A stretch of 64,000 nt of DNA, taken from Corynebacterium bovis DSM 20582 = CIP 54.80 (GTDB lineage: Bacteria; Actinomycetota; Actinomycetes; Mycobacteriales; Mycobacteriaceae). Below the pieces are notes generated by a model. It did not search any database and had not been told where the DNA came from. It saw only the letters and a list, made by a program, of their open reading frames with translations. Every line of letters starts with the position of its first letter. Position 1 is the first letter of the stretch. Made by a program: the position numbers and the translations under genes. Positions 8,555 to 18,178 of the stretch are shown here, piece after piece. The stretch lies in the NCBI RefSeq assembly GCF_030408615.1, contig NZ_CP047187.1, positions 806,001-870,000 of the forward strand. The letters run 5' to 3'.

Positions 8555-10396
8555 ATGTCGCAACACGTGCTCACGTCCGTGGCCTGGCCCTACGCCAACG
8601 GCCCCCGCCACATCGGTCACGTCGCGGGATTCGGCGTCCCCTCCGACGTCTTCGCCCGCTACCAGCGGATGATCGGCAACAACGTGCTCATGGTGTCGGG
8701 GACGGACGAGCACGGCACCCCGCTGCTCGTCCAGGCGGAGAAGGAGGGCATCCCGGTCCAGGAGCTCTGCGACCGGTACAACCGGATCATCGTCGAGGAC
8801 CTCGTCGGCCTCGGCCTGTCCTACGACCTGTTCACCCGGACGACGACGCGCAACCACTACGCCGTCGTCCAGGAGCTCTTCCGCGGGCTCAACGACAACG
8901 GCTACATGATCCGTCAGACCACCACCGGCGCGATCAGCCCGACGACCGGCCGCACCCTGCCGGACCGGTACATCGAGGGCACGTGCCCCATCTGCGGTGC
9001 GACGGACGCGCGTGGCGACCAGTGCGACACGTGCGGCAACCAGCTGGATCCGTCGGACCTCATCGACCCCCGGTCGAAGATCAACGGCGAGACCCCCGAG
9101 TTCGTCGAGACCGAGCACTTCATGCTCGACCTCCCGGCCCTCGCGGACGCCCTCGGCGAGTGGCTCCACGGCCGCGAGGACTGGCGGCCGAACGTCCTCA
9201 AGTTCTCCCTCAACCTGCTCAAGGACCTGCGCCCCCGCGCGATGAGCCGGGACATCGACTGGGGGGTGCCGATCCCGATCGAGGGCTGGCAGGACAACAA
9301 CGCGAAGAAGCTCTACGTGTGGTTCGACGCGGTCGTCGGCTACCTCTCCGCCTCCATCGAGTGGGCGTGGCGCTCCGGCGACCCCGAGGCGTGGCGCGCG
9401 TGGTGGACGGACCCCGACGCCGTGTCCTACTACTTCATGGGCAAGGACAACATCACGTTCCACTCCCAGATCTGGCCCGGTGAGCTGCTCGGCTACCGCG
9501 GGCTCGGCGCGCACGGCGGCGAGGCCGGCGAGTTCGGCGAGCTCGACCTGCCGACCGAGGTCGTCTCCTCCGAGTTCCTCACGATGTCCGGGTCGAAGTT
9601 CTCCTCCTCCAAGGGCGTCGTCATCTACGTGCGGGACTTCCTCGAGGAGTTCGGCCCGGACGCGCTGCGCTACTTCATCTCCGTCGCCGGCCCCGAGACG
9701 ACGGACACGGACTTCACGTGGGACGAGTTCGTCCGCCGCGTCAACCAGGAGCTCGCCAACGAGTGGGGCAACCTCGTCAACCGCACCGTGTCGATGGCCC
9801 ACAAGAACTTCGGGGAGATCCCGCAGCCGGGGGCGTTCACGGACGGGGACCGGGAGCTTCTCGACGCCGCCCTCGCCGCGTACGACACGGTCGGCACGTG
9901 CCTCGGGGAGTGCAGGTTCAAGGCCGGCATGACCGAGGCGATGCGGCTCGTCGCGCGCGCGAACCAGTACATCGCCGCCGAGGAGCCGTGGAAGCTGGCG
10001 AAGGACCCGGACCGGCGCGAGCGGCTGGCGACCGTGCTCTACGTCGCCCTCCAGGTCGTCGCCGACGCGAACACCATGCTCACCCCGTACCTGCCGTTCA
10101 GTGCGCAGACGGTCTTCGAGACCCTCGGCGGGACCGGCGAGTGGGCCGCCCAGCCGACCGTCCGGGAGGTCACCGACGACTCGCCGCGGACGCCGGTGGG
10201 CGTCGGCGTCCCCGAGGCCGGGCGGAGCTACCCGATCATCACCGGGGACTACACGCGCCAGCAGGCCCGGTGGGGGCGCACGGAGCTCGTGCCCGGCACC
10301 GCGCTGACGAAGCCGTCGCCGCTGTTCCGCAAGCTCGACCCGGAGCTCGCCGAGACCGGGCCGTCCTGGGCGCCCGTCACGCCCGCCGGGGAGTGA
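8555..10396 (+). CDS. metG: Methionyl-tRNA synthetase
   Basis: Class I synthetase charging tRNA-Met. The start ATG 8555 gives [22 protein letters not shown], with the HIGH nucleotide-binding motif. The zinc-knuckle region has two CxxC pairs (CPICGA and CDTCGN near residues 146-165), followed by the FSSSKG (KMSKS-type) loop and [19 protein letters not shown] leading into the anticodon-binding helical domain. At 613 residues it is full length and has no C-terminal tRNA-binding EMAP domain. A longer in-frame start at 8528 precedes the -10 element and is not used. Confidence 0.97.
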   Translation: MSQHVLTSVAWPYANGPRHIGHVAGFGVPSDVFARYQRMIGNNVLMVSGTDEHGTPLLVQAEKEGIPVQELCDRYNRIIVEDLVGLGLSYDLFTRTTTRNHYAVVQELFRGLNDNGYMIRQTTTGAISPTTGRTLPDRYIEGTCPICGATDARGDQCDTCGNQLDPSDLIDPRSKINGETPEFVETEHFMLDLPALADALGEWLHGREDWRPNVLKFSLNLLKDLRPRAMSRDIDWGVPIPIEGWQDNNAKKLYVWFDAVVGYLSASIEWAWRSGDPEAWRAWWTDPDAVSYYFMGKDNITFHSQIWPGELLGYRGLGAHGGEAGEFGELDLPTEVVSSEFLTMSGSKFSSSKGVVIYVRDFLEEFGPDALRYFISVAGPETTDTDFTWDEFVRRVNQELANEWGNLVNRTVSMAHKNFGEIPQPGAFTDGDRELLDAALAAYDTVGTCLGECRFKAGMTEAMRLVARANQYIAAEEPWKLAKDPDRRERLATVLYVALQVVADANTMLTPYLPFSAQTVFETLGGTGEWAAQPTVREVTDDSPRTPVGVGVPEAGRSYPIITGDYTRQQARWGRTELVPGTALTKPSPLFRKLDPELAETGPSWAPVTPAGE

Positions 10397-10495
10397 CCGG
10401 GCGGCGGTGACGCGGGGGGCACGGGGGCGCACGCGGCGGCTGCCGCGACGGCGGGGGACGTGACCCGGCGGGGGCCGGGGCCCGGCGGGGGCCGG

Positions 10496-10529
10496 GGCCG
10501 GGGAGGGTCAGGGGCCGGGGAGGGTCAGG
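10496..10529. repeat. 17-bp tandem duplication over the HAD gene stop codon
   Basis: GGCCGGGGAGGGTCAGG occurs twice head to tail (10496-10512 and 10513-10529). The stop codon of the minus-strand HAD gene (10525-10527) lies in one copy. Confidence 0.85.
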
Positions 10530-11193
10530 GGACCTGCCGGAGTCCCGCCGGCGGGGTGAGGACGCGGTGGGCGGCGTCGACCCCCTCCCACCGGTGGGCG
10601 TCCCAGCCGCGCCGGGCGGCGACGGTGAGCGCGGCCTCGTCCGACCCGAAGTACACGACCGCCGCCGGGTCGAAGCCGGCGAGGGCGACCTGCCGGTCGA
10701 ACCGGCGGAACGCGCCCTGGTGCGGCGTGGTGAAGCGCAGCTCCACGGAGAACGACGTCACGGCCGCCGCCCGGCCCCAGTCCGCCGCCCGGACCCGGTC
10801 GACGACCGGCTGCGGGGCGTCGGCGAGGACCGCGTACGGGCGGCCCGTCGCGCGGAGGTGCATGAGCAGGCGCAGCGTCGCGGGGTCCGGGGTGGAGCAC
10901 CGGGCGGTGTCGTCGGCGATGAGGTCCTCGACGAGCGCCGGGTCCGGCTCGACGCCGGCGGAGCGCAGGACCGCCGTCGCGAAGTCCCGCGGCCCCATCG
11001 ACAGGCAGTAGCTCTCCCGGTAGCGGGCGTACGACGCGGCGAGGGCGGCGGCCGTCGCGGCGTCCGGCCCGGGCCGGTGGCGGGCGACGACCGTGGCCAG
11101 CGTCACCGCCGGGTCCGGGGCCGGGACGAGGACCCCCGGCAGGTCGAAGACGATGAGGGGGGTGGCGGACGGGCTGACGGGTGACGGTCCCAT
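10525..11193 (-). CDS. HAD-superfamily hydrolase-like protein with altered motif I
   Basis: A 222-residue HAD-fold protein starting MGPSPVSPSATPLIVFDLPGVLVP. Motif I in phosphatases is DxD; here the nucleophile Asp is present but the second, general acid/base Asp is Pro (DLPGV). A motif II-like Ser/Thr region (YAVLADAP), a Lys-containing or Arg-rich cap, and motif IV (VVYFGSDEAALTVAARRGW) remain. The altered motif suggests loss of phosphatase chemistry or a dehalogenase-like or non-catalytic role; substrate unknown. ATG 11193 is chosen for its GAGGAG site 6 nt upstream and because the upstream in-frame extension is Pro/Thr/Arg filler. Confidence 0.75.
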   Translation of the reverse strand: MGPSPVSPSATPLIVFDLPGVLVPAPDPAVTLATVVARHRPGPDAATAAALAASYARYRESYCLSMGPRDFATAVLRSAGVEPDPALVEDLIADDTARCSTPDPATLRLLMHLRATGRPYAVLADAPQPVVDRVRAADWGRAAAVTSFSVELRFTTPHQGAFRRFDRQVALAGFDPAAVVYFGSDEAALTVAARRGWDAHRWEGVDAAHRVLTPPAGLRQVP

Positions 11194-11251
11194 GGGTTCT
11201 CCTCGACCGGGTCGGCCGGTGTGCGGGGTGGTGCGGTGCAGGTGTGCAGGT

Positions 11252-11287
11252 GTGCGCGGCGTGCGCGGCGTGCGCGGCGTGCGCCGG
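11252..11287. repeat. 9-bp microsatellite between the HAD gene and tatD
   Basis: GTGCGCGGC is repeated three times perfectly and once partially in the divergent gap of about 257 bp. Copy number could vary between strains. Confidence 0.75.
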
Positions 11288-11438
11288 GCGGCGCCGGTGC
11301 CGGGGTGTGCGGGGGTCGACGGATGCGGTCGGGGCCAGTGTGGTGCACCCGGGTGGCGGGGGCGTGACCGGGGCGGTGCGGCGTCGTGACGGCTCGGTGA
11401 CGGGACGGTGAACGCGGGGGAGTGTCCGGTGCCCCGGT

Positions 11439-11444
11439 TAGGGT
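11439..11444 (+). promoter_or_regulatory. -10 hexamer TAGGGT for tatD
   Basis: TAGGGT is 6 nt upstream of ATG 11451 with only GGGGGC between them, pointing to a leaderless mRNA. Confidence 0.5.
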
Positions 11445-11450
11445 GGGGGC

Positions 11451-12323
11451 ATGTCACGGAAGAAACCGCGCCCGACCCCCGTCCCGCCCGAGCCGCTCGG
11501 CAGCCTCTTCGACGCGCACACGCACCTCGCCGCGACGGGGGCGACGGACCCCGCGTCGGTGACGGCGGTCATGGACCGCGCGGCCGCCGTCGGGGTGCGG
11601 GGCGTGTGCACCGTCGGGGACGGGATGGAGGAGACGGAGGCCGCCGTCCGGGCGGCGCACAGTGACGACCGGGTGTGGGCGGCGTGCGCGGTCCACCCGA
11701 CGCGCGTCGGGGAGCTCGACGCCGCCGCGCGGGCGCGCCTGACGGAGCTCGCCGCGGACCCGCGGTGCGTGGCGGTGGGGGAGACGGGCCTCGACCGGTA
11801 CTGGCTGGAGCACGACCCGGGGTGTCCGTCGCTGGAGGTGCAGGAGGAGGCGTTGCGGTGGCACGTCGACCTCGCGGTGCAGGTGGGCAAGCCGCTCATG
11901 ATCCACAACCGGGAGGCGGACGCGGACCTGCTCCGGATTCTCGACGACGCGCCCCGGCCGCCGGTCGTCATCCTCCACTGCTTCTCCTCCCCGTTCGCGG
12001 TCGCCGAGCAGGCGCTCGAGCGGGGGTGGGTGCTGTCCTTCGCCGGCAACGTCACGTTCCGGCGGAACGAGGAGATGCGGCGGGCGGCGGCGGTGGCGCC
12101 CGCCGGCCAGATCCTCGTCGAGACCGACGCCCCCTACATGACCCCGGAGCCGTTCCGCGGGGCGCGGAACGAGCCGGCCTTCGTCGGGTACACCGCGCGG
12201 TGCATCGCCGGGGTGCGGGACGAGGACCCGGAGGAGTTCGGCGCGACGGTGACAGAGAATGCCCGTCGGTGTTATGGAATCGAGACTCTTCCGGCTGCCG
12301 GGAATGCCGGCGTGACGGAGTAA
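11451..12323 (+). CDS. tatD: TatD family metal-dependent deoxyribonuclease
   Basis: TIM-barrel amidohydrolase-type hydrolase; TatD proteins are 3'-5' exonucleases on single-stranded DNA and act in DNA quality control. The 290 residues show the metal ligands in order: DAHTHL (residues 21-26), the Glu in AVGETGLD, the His in KPLMIHNRE, the His in VILHCFSS, and the Asp in ILVETDAPYMTP. It sits directly upstream of rpfB, as Rv1008/Rv1009 in M. tuberculosis. Confidence 0.93.
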   Translation: MSRKKPRPTPVPPEPLGSLFDAHTHLAATGATDPASVTAVMDRAAAVGVRGVCTVGDGMEETEAAVRAAHSDDRVWAACAVHPTRVGELDAAARARLTELAADPRCVAVGETGLDRYWLEHDPGCPSLEVQEEALRWHVDLAVQVGKPLMIHNREADADLLRILDDAPRPPVVILHCFSSPFAVAEQALERGWVLSFAGNVTFRRNEEMRRAAAVAPAGQILVETDAPYMTPEPFRGARNEPAFVGYTARCIAGVRDEDPEEFGATVTENARRCYGIETLPAAGNAGVTE

Positions 12324-13941
<1,618 letters not shown>

Positions 13942-13946
13942 CCCGA

Positions 13947-13974
13947 CCTCCCCGGGGTGACCGCCCCGGGGAGG
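13947..13974 (+). terminator. Hairpin terminator after rpfB
   Basis: An 11-bp perfect inverted repeat (CCTCCCCGGGG at 13947-13957, CCCCGGGGAGG at 13964-13974) with a 6-nt loop starts 5 nt after the rpfB stop. There is no T-run, so termination may need Rho or be partial. Confidence 0.6.
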
Positions 13975-14149
13975 GCTCCGCACCGGGGGGACATCGCATC
14001 GGGGGTGCGCCGGGGACATCACGCCGGAAGCCACTGCATCGGGGGCACACCGCGCCGGGGGCGACGGTGCCGGGGGCGTGACGTCGCTGAGAGGCGCGTC
14101 GAACCCCCACCCCCGCCGGGTCCGTGTGCCCCGCGCAGCCCGGGTGCTC

Positions 14150-14155
14150 TACGGT
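14150..14155 (+). promoter_or_regulatory. -10 hexamer TACGGT for the acyltransferase gene
   Basis: TACGGT lies 6 nt before ATG 14162, giving a leaderless arrangement. Confidence 0.45.
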
Positions 14156-14161
14156 GAGACC

Positions 14162-14725
14162 ATGATCCGTCGCCTCGTGGCCCGTGTCTTCGGGCGCTGC
14201 AGCCGGTGGACCCTCAGCACCCGCCCCGCCCCCGACGGCGCGTGCGTGCTGGTGGGGGCACCGCACACGTCGAACTGGGACTTCATCCTCATGCTCGCCA
14301 TCGCCTGGCGGCTGGACATCCACGTCCACTGGATGGGCAAGGACAGCCTGTTCCGGGGCTGGATGCGGCCCCTCATGCTCGCCCTCGGCGGCATCCCCGT
14401 CGACCGCGACAACCCCGGTGGTCTCATCGACGACGTCCTCGGGCGCATCCGCACCGACGACCACTTCGCCCTCGTCATCACCCCCGACGGCACCCGGTCC
14501 GGCCACAGCCGCTGGAAGTCCGGCTTCTACCGGATCGCCCGCGAGGCCGACCTGCCGGTCATCCTCGGGTACGTCGACCGCACGACGATGACCACCGGCC
14601 TCGGCCCGACCCTCCGCCTCACCGGGGACGTCGCCGCCGACATGGACCGCATCCGCGACTTCTACTCCGACAAGGCCGGGTTCACCCCCGCCCACCGGGT
14701 CGAGCCGCGCCTCCGGGAGGAGTGA
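14162..14725 (+). CDS. PlsC-like 1-acylglycerol-3-phosphate acyltransferase family protein
   Basis: The 187-residue protein has the acyltransferase H(x4)D catalytic pair in GAPHTSNWD (about residues 37-45). It also has GGIPVDRDN, and PDGTRS as the substrate-phosphate loop. Such short forms act on membrane lysophospholipids or related acceptors; the actual acceptor is unknown. The start is fixed by the TACGGT element 6 nt upstream; the frame upstream of it is not conserved-looking. It is the first gene of the block that separates rpfB from rsmA. Confidence 0.82.
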   Translation: MIRRLVARVFGRCSRWTLSTRPAPDGACVLVGAPHTSNWDFILMLAIAWRLDIHVHWMGKDSLFRGWMRPLMLALGGIPVDRDNPGGLIDDVLGRIRTDDHFALVITPDGTRSGHSRWKSGFYRIAREADLPVILGYVDRTTMTTGLGPTLRLTGDVAADMDRIRDFYSDKAGFTPAHRVEPRLREE

Positions 14726-14745
14726 CGCGCCTCCGGGAGGAGTGA
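14706..14745. repeat. 20-bp tandem duplication across the acyltransferase stop codon
   Basis: The unit CGCGCCTCCGGGAGGAGTGA is present twice without mismatch (14706-14725, 14726-14745). The first copy encodes the last residues and the stop. Each copy contains the short palindrome CCTCC-G-GGAGG. Confidence 0.9.
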
Positions 14746-14784
14746 CGCGCGGGGCGCCGGGGGAGGGGGACCGCCCGGCGCCGC

Positions 14785-16620
14785 TCAGCCGAAGGTGAAC
14801 GAGTACAGTGTCACGCCCTCGGGGACGTCGAGGCGCAGCGTCCCCTCCGTCACCGTCGGCCCGGAGACGAGGTCCACGCTCCCGGGCGTCGACGGGACCG
14901 GGATGTTCCGCGTGGAGCCGTCGGGCAGCGTCGTCCGCAGGGTCCCGGACCCGGACGCGACGACCTGCACGATCCGACCCCGGACCCCGAGCAGCAGCCC
15001 GGCGGGGCCGGTGGGCGTCACCGACTGCCCGTCGATCCTCCAGTCCCCGGTGAGGGTGTACCGGGGTCGACGCGGTTCGGGCACGTCGGTGGGGAAGCTG
15101 TGCGTGCCTGCGGTGTGCCCGTGGTCGGTGTGGAACCGGGACCGCTCCGCGCCGAGGTAGGTCTCCGGGTTGCGGCCCCCGGTCAGGCGGTCCGCGCCGC
15201 CGGTGCCGGCCGTGCCGGATGTGCCGGCCCCGGCCTCGGATGTGCCGGTCGCCCCGCCGCGGGCGGCGTCGTCACCGTCGGCACCCCCGGGTTCGACGGG
15301 CGCGGGCAGCCGCGCCCCCGGGTCCGCCTCCCGGATCAGCGCCCGGACCAGGCGTTCCGTCTCCGCGTACGCGCCCTCGCCCTCGTGGACCTGGCGGACC
15401 GTGCCGGCGTGGTCGACGAGGTAGTGGGCCGGCCAGTACCGGTTGCCGTACGCCCGCCACGTCGCGAAGCTGTTGTCCTGGGCGACCGGGTAGGTGATCC
15501 CGGCGTCCCGGGCGGCCGCGCGGACGTTCCCCGCCTCCTGCTCGAAGGGGTACTCCGGGGCGTGGACGCCGACGACCGTCAGCCCGTGGGCCCGGTACCG
15601 GTCGCTGAGGGCGGTGAGGTGGGTGTTCGCCCGCTGGCAGTTGATGCACGCGTACGCCCAGAAGTCGACGAGGGTCACGTGCGCCGGCCCCGTGCCGGGG
15701 GTGCCGCCGCCCGGGGAGCGCGGGTCGACGGGGGCGTCGGTGTTGAACCAGCCCTCGAGGCCGCGGAACGCGGGCGCGGGGCCGCAGTCACGCAGTTCAT
15801 CGGGGGAGGCGCTGCGGCAGGCGTCGAGCGATCCCCCCTCCGCTCCACCCTGCCCGGGGTCCCCGTCCGCACCGTGACCGCCGGTGACCCGGCCGAGCGC
15901 GCGACGGACGCCGGCGTCGTCGGTGAAGGCCCGCTGCACCCCGGCGGTCCAGTCCGGGAGTGCCCGCTGGAGCCGGGCGGGGGCGTCCGCGGCGAGCGCG
16001 ACGGCGAGGAGCAGGACGACCGCCCCGGCGACCCGCGTCACCGCGGTCCGGTGCCGGCGCACGACCGCCGCCCGCTGGCCGATGCGGTTGCCGGCCAGGG
16101 CGAAGAACAGCAGCGGGGAGCAGGCGCCGACGGCGAAGGCCACGGTGAGTGCCACCGTCCCCCACCCGATGTCGCCGGTCGCCCCGGCGACGGTCACGGC
16201 GGCGAGGACGGGCCCGGCGCACGGCACGTACACCGCGCCGAGGGCGAGGCCGACGCCGAAGCCGCCCGCGCCGCCGCCGGTGCGGGTGCGGCGGTCGATC
16301 CACCCGGGCATCCGCAGCCGGCTGAACGGCCGTTCGAGCAGCTCACCGACGGCCGGGACGATCATGCCCACGCCGACGGCGACGAGCAGGGCGATGCCCA
16401 CCCACCGCAGGACCCCGCCGGGCAGGCCGAGCGCGGAGAGGACGACGGTGCCGAGGAGGGTGATCGCCGCGAAACTCACCGCGATGCCGAGGGCCACGGC
16501 GAAGGGGCGGCGTCGGTCACCGCCGGAGACGACGAGCACCACCGGGAGGACCGGGAGGATGCAGGGGGAGACGCCGGTGACGGCGCCGCCGATGAGGCCG
16601 ATGAGCACAAGTTCCCACAT
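14785..16620 (-). CDS. dipZ: DipZ: CcdA-type thiol transporter fused to extracytoplasmic thioredoxin
   Basis: This 611-residue protein moves reducing equivalents across the membrane to an external thioredoxin domain. The N-terminal CcdA domain (about 1-230) has six hydrophobic helices and the paired cysteines in SPCILPVLP and YVPCAGPVLA. After a variable loop with two more Cys (LDACRSASPDELRDCG) comes the thioredoxin-like domain with WAYACINCQRANTH, i.e. a CINC active site. A Gly/Thr/Ala-rich linker and a beta-rich C-terminal domain of about 140 residues follow, as in M. tuberculosis DipZ (Rv2874). ATG 16620 has AAAGGA at ideal spacing; an in-frame ATG 16677 with GGAGG would add 19 residues. 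It is divergent from the Met/His lipoprotein gene. Confidence 0.92.
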   Translation of the reverse strand: MWELVLIGLIGGAVTGVSPCILPVLPVVLVVSGGDRRRPFAVALGIAVSFAAITLLGTVVLSALGLPGGVLRWVGIALLVAVGVGMIVPAVGELLERPFSRLRMPGWIDRRTRTGGGAGGFGVGLALGAVYVPCAGPVLAAVTVAGATGDIGWGTVALTVAFAVGACSPLLFFALAGNRIGQRAAVVRRHRTAVTRVAGAVVLLLAVALAADAPARLQRALPDWTAGVQRAFTDDAGVRRALGRVTGGHGADGDPGQGGAEGGSLDACRSASPDELRDCGPAPAFRGLEGWFNTDAPVDPRSPGGGTPGTGPAHVTLVDFWAYACINCQRANTHLTALSDRYRAHGLTVVGVHAPEYPFEQEAGNVRAAARDAGITYPVAQDNSFATWRAYGNRYWPAHYLVDHAGTVRQVHEGEGAYAETERLVRALIREADPGARLPAPVEPGGADGDDAARGGATGTSEAGAGTSGTAGTGGADRLTGGRNPETYLGAERSRFHTDHGHTAGTHSFPTDVPEPRRPRYTLTGDWRIDGQSVTPTGPAGLLLGVRGRIVQVVASGSGTLRTTLPDGSTRNIPVPSTPGSVDLVSGPTVTEGTLRLDVPEGVTLYSFTFG

Positions 16621-16966
16621 GGGGGTCCTTTCGTCGGGGGGGGGGCAGGTGGCGGGGCCCGGTGCGTCCGGGCTCATGAGGTCCTCCGGGGCGGGGGCGC
16701 ACCCGGATTGGCCGCCGCGGACCGGGGGCGGGGGACGGGGGAGGGGCACGGGGCCCGGGTGGAGGGCCCGGGGAGGGCCAGGACGGAGGGCCCGGGACAG
16801 GGGACGACGCCGCCTCCCCGCCGCGCGACGCCCCCGCACTCCGCCGGCGTGTCCGCCCCCGTCCGGGGGTGGCTCCGTGATCCCCGGCAATCCGCCCGCC
16901 CCGTGGGTCCGGAGGACAGGGTGAGGCGCGCCGACGGGGCGTCGCCCACGAACGAAGGAGTAGCCC
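16621..16966. other. Divergent gap between dipZ and the lipoprotein gene
   Basis: 346 bp of very G+C-rich sequence with repeated GAGGGCCCGGG elements around 16750-16800. It must hold the promoters of both genes. I looked for a SigK-type promoter (CCATCC plus a CGAAT-like -10 in M. tuberculosis) and could not identify a convincing pair. Confidence 0.4.
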
Positions 16967-17530
16967 ATGCGTGTTCCCCAGATCCGTCGCGGTGCGTCCA
17001 CCCCCGGAACCCGGCCCGCCGGCGGAGGTGACGCCGGGGCGGGCGCGTCCCGCACCGGCCGGTCGTCGGTGCGGCGGAGCGCGGCGGTCGCCGGCGTCGT
17101 CCTCCTCGGGTCCGCGGTGCTCGCGGCGTGCGGGGACGACGGGACCAGCCCGGCGTCCGTCACGGAGCCGGTGACGTCGACGTCGACCCCGGCCCCGGCC
17201 CCGGCGAAGTCGTCGGCGTCGACCCCGGCCCCGGCGGGCATGACCGGCATGGACCACATGGACGGGAAGGACCACATGGACGGCATGACCGGGATGGACG
17301 GCAAGGACCACATGGATCACATGGACGGCATGACCGGCATGGACGGCAAGGACCACATGGACGGCATGACGGGCAAGGACGGCAAGGACCACATGGACGG
17401 CATGACGGGCAAGGACGGCAAGAACGGCATGGATCACATGGACGGCATGGACCACGGCGACCACATGAGCGGCACGGACCACATGAACGGCATGCCCGCG
17501 GGGGATCCGGCCGCGGCCGATTCGCACTAG
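16967..17530 (+). CDS. Met/His/Asp-repeat lipoprotein, probable metal binder
   Basis: A 187-residue secreted lipoprotein. After an unusually long Arg/Ser-rich N-region comes a hydrophobic helix ending in the lipobox LAAC (Cys55). A Thr/Pro/Ala linker leads to residues 91-176, built almost entirely from variants of [12 protein letters not shown] and containing about 20 Met, 10 His, many Asp and no Cys. Met/His clusters of this kind bind Cu(I)/Cu(II) in periplasmic copper proteins, so a copper (or Ag/Ni) buffer on the outer face of the membrane is my inference; no known family is recognised. ATG 16967 has a strong GAAGGAG 6 nt upstream. It is divergent from dipZ and 39 nt ahead of the sigma factor gene. 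Confidence 0.85.
   Translation: MRVPQIRRGASTPGTRPAGGGDAGAGASRTGRSSVRRSAAVAGVVLLGSAVLAACGDDGTSPASVTEPVTSTSTPAPAPAKSSASTPAPAGMTGMDHMDGKDHMDGMTGMDGKDHMDHMDGMTGMDGKDHMDGMTGKDGKDHMDGMTGKDGKNGMDHMDGMDHGDHMSGTDHMNGMPAGDPAAADSH
17237..17494 (+). repeat. In-frame coding repeats in the Met/His lipoprotein
   Basis: About eight degenerate copies of a unit coding for GMTG(M/K)DGKDHMD are arranged in tandem within the gene. DNA-level similarity between copies is high (for example GACGGCAAGGACCACATGGA recurs), so the region is prone to expansion and contraction. Confidence 0.85.
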
Positions 17531-17555
17531 GGTTCCCCTGTGCGCCGCGGTGCCA

Positions 17556-17561
17556 TAGGAT
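17556..17561 (+). promoter_or_regulatory. -10 hexamer TAGGAT for the ECF sigma gene
   Basis: TAGGAT is 8 nt before GTG 17570. It resembles the housekeeping -10, suggesting basal leaderless transcription separate from any read-through from the lipoprotein gene. Confidence 0.5.
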
Positions 17562-17569
17562 CGGCCGGT

Positions 17570-18178
17570 GTGCTGACTCCCGAGCGTCCTGCCGTCGACG
17601 CGCTGCTCACGCGGGTCGCCTCGGGCGACCGGGCGGCCTTCGCGGACCTCTACGACGCCCTGGCCCCCCAGGCGAACGGCGTCGCCTGCACCGTCCTGCG
17701 TGACCGCACCCTCGCGGAGGAGGTCGTGCAGGAGGTCTTCATCGAGGTGTGGCGCACCGCCCCGCGGTACGACGCCGGCCGGGGCGGCGCCCGCGGCTGG
17801 GTCCTCCGCCTGACCCGGCTCCGGGCGATCGACCGCCTCCGGTCCCACCTCGCGACGCTCGACCGCGACGACCGGGAGGCCGCCCTCCAGCGGGTCGCGT
17901 CACCCCTGTCCGTCGAGGACGAGGTCGTCCGCGACATCGACGGCGCGCACGTCCGTGACGCGCTCGACGCGCTCGGCGAACCGCACCGGACCGCCGTCCG
18001 CCTCGCGTTCTTCGCCGGCCTCACCCACAGCGAACTGGCCGCGGCGACCGGCGTCCCCCTCGGCACCGCGAAGACCCGGGTCCGGGACGGTCTCCGTAAA
18101 CTGAGGGCCGTCATCGGCACCGGTGAGCCGGCATCCCGCCCGACCCCCGGAAAGGAGGGCACCCGTGGCACGCTCTGA
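17570..18178 (+). CDS. sigK: ECF RNA polymerase sigma factor, SigK-like
   Basis: A 202-residue group IV sigma factor. Region 2 (about residues 12-85) contains [35 protein letters not shown] and [18 protein letters not shown]. Region 4 (about 130-180) contains [46 protein letters not shown]. The pairing with an RskA-like protein and the neighbouring dipZ supports SigK over other ECF classes. GTG 17570 follows TAGGAT; an in-frame start at 17540 would place the -10 inside the gene. The 3' end overlaps the anti-sigma gene by 14 nt, implying translational coupling. Confidence 0.88.
   Translation: MLTPERPAVDALLTRVASGDRAAFADLYDALAPQANGVACTVLRDRTLAEEVVQEVFIEVWRTAPRYDAGRGGARGWVLRLTRLRAIDRLRSHLATLDRDDREAALQRVASPLSVEDEVVRDIDGAHVRDALDALGEPHRTAVRLAFFAGLTHSELAAATGVPLGTAKTRVRDGLRKLRAVIGTGEPASRPTPGKEGTRGTL

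Noticed and set aside
6950..10432. A 1160-residue minus-strand frame reaching from pabB across all of metG
   Set aside because: Only the part up to 8485 resembles a protein (PabB). The rest is the antisense shadow of metG, with Arg/Val/Gly/Asp-rich filler typical of high-G+C shadow frames.
16621..16966. SigK-dependent promoters between dipZ and the lipoprotein gene
   Set aside because: Fragments such as AATCCG occur on both strands, but no properly spaced -35/-10 pair resembling the mycobacterial SigK consensus was found.
16621..17313. An 842-residue dipZ frame extending upstream over the lipoprotein gene
   Set aside because: The extension is the antisense of the Met/His repeats. The CcdA domain begins at ATG 16620 with a good ribosome site.
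17237..17494. CRISPR-like regular repeats
   Set aside because: The repeats are in frame inside a lipoprotein gene, contain no unique spacers and have no cas genes nearby. No CRISPR array is present in the window.
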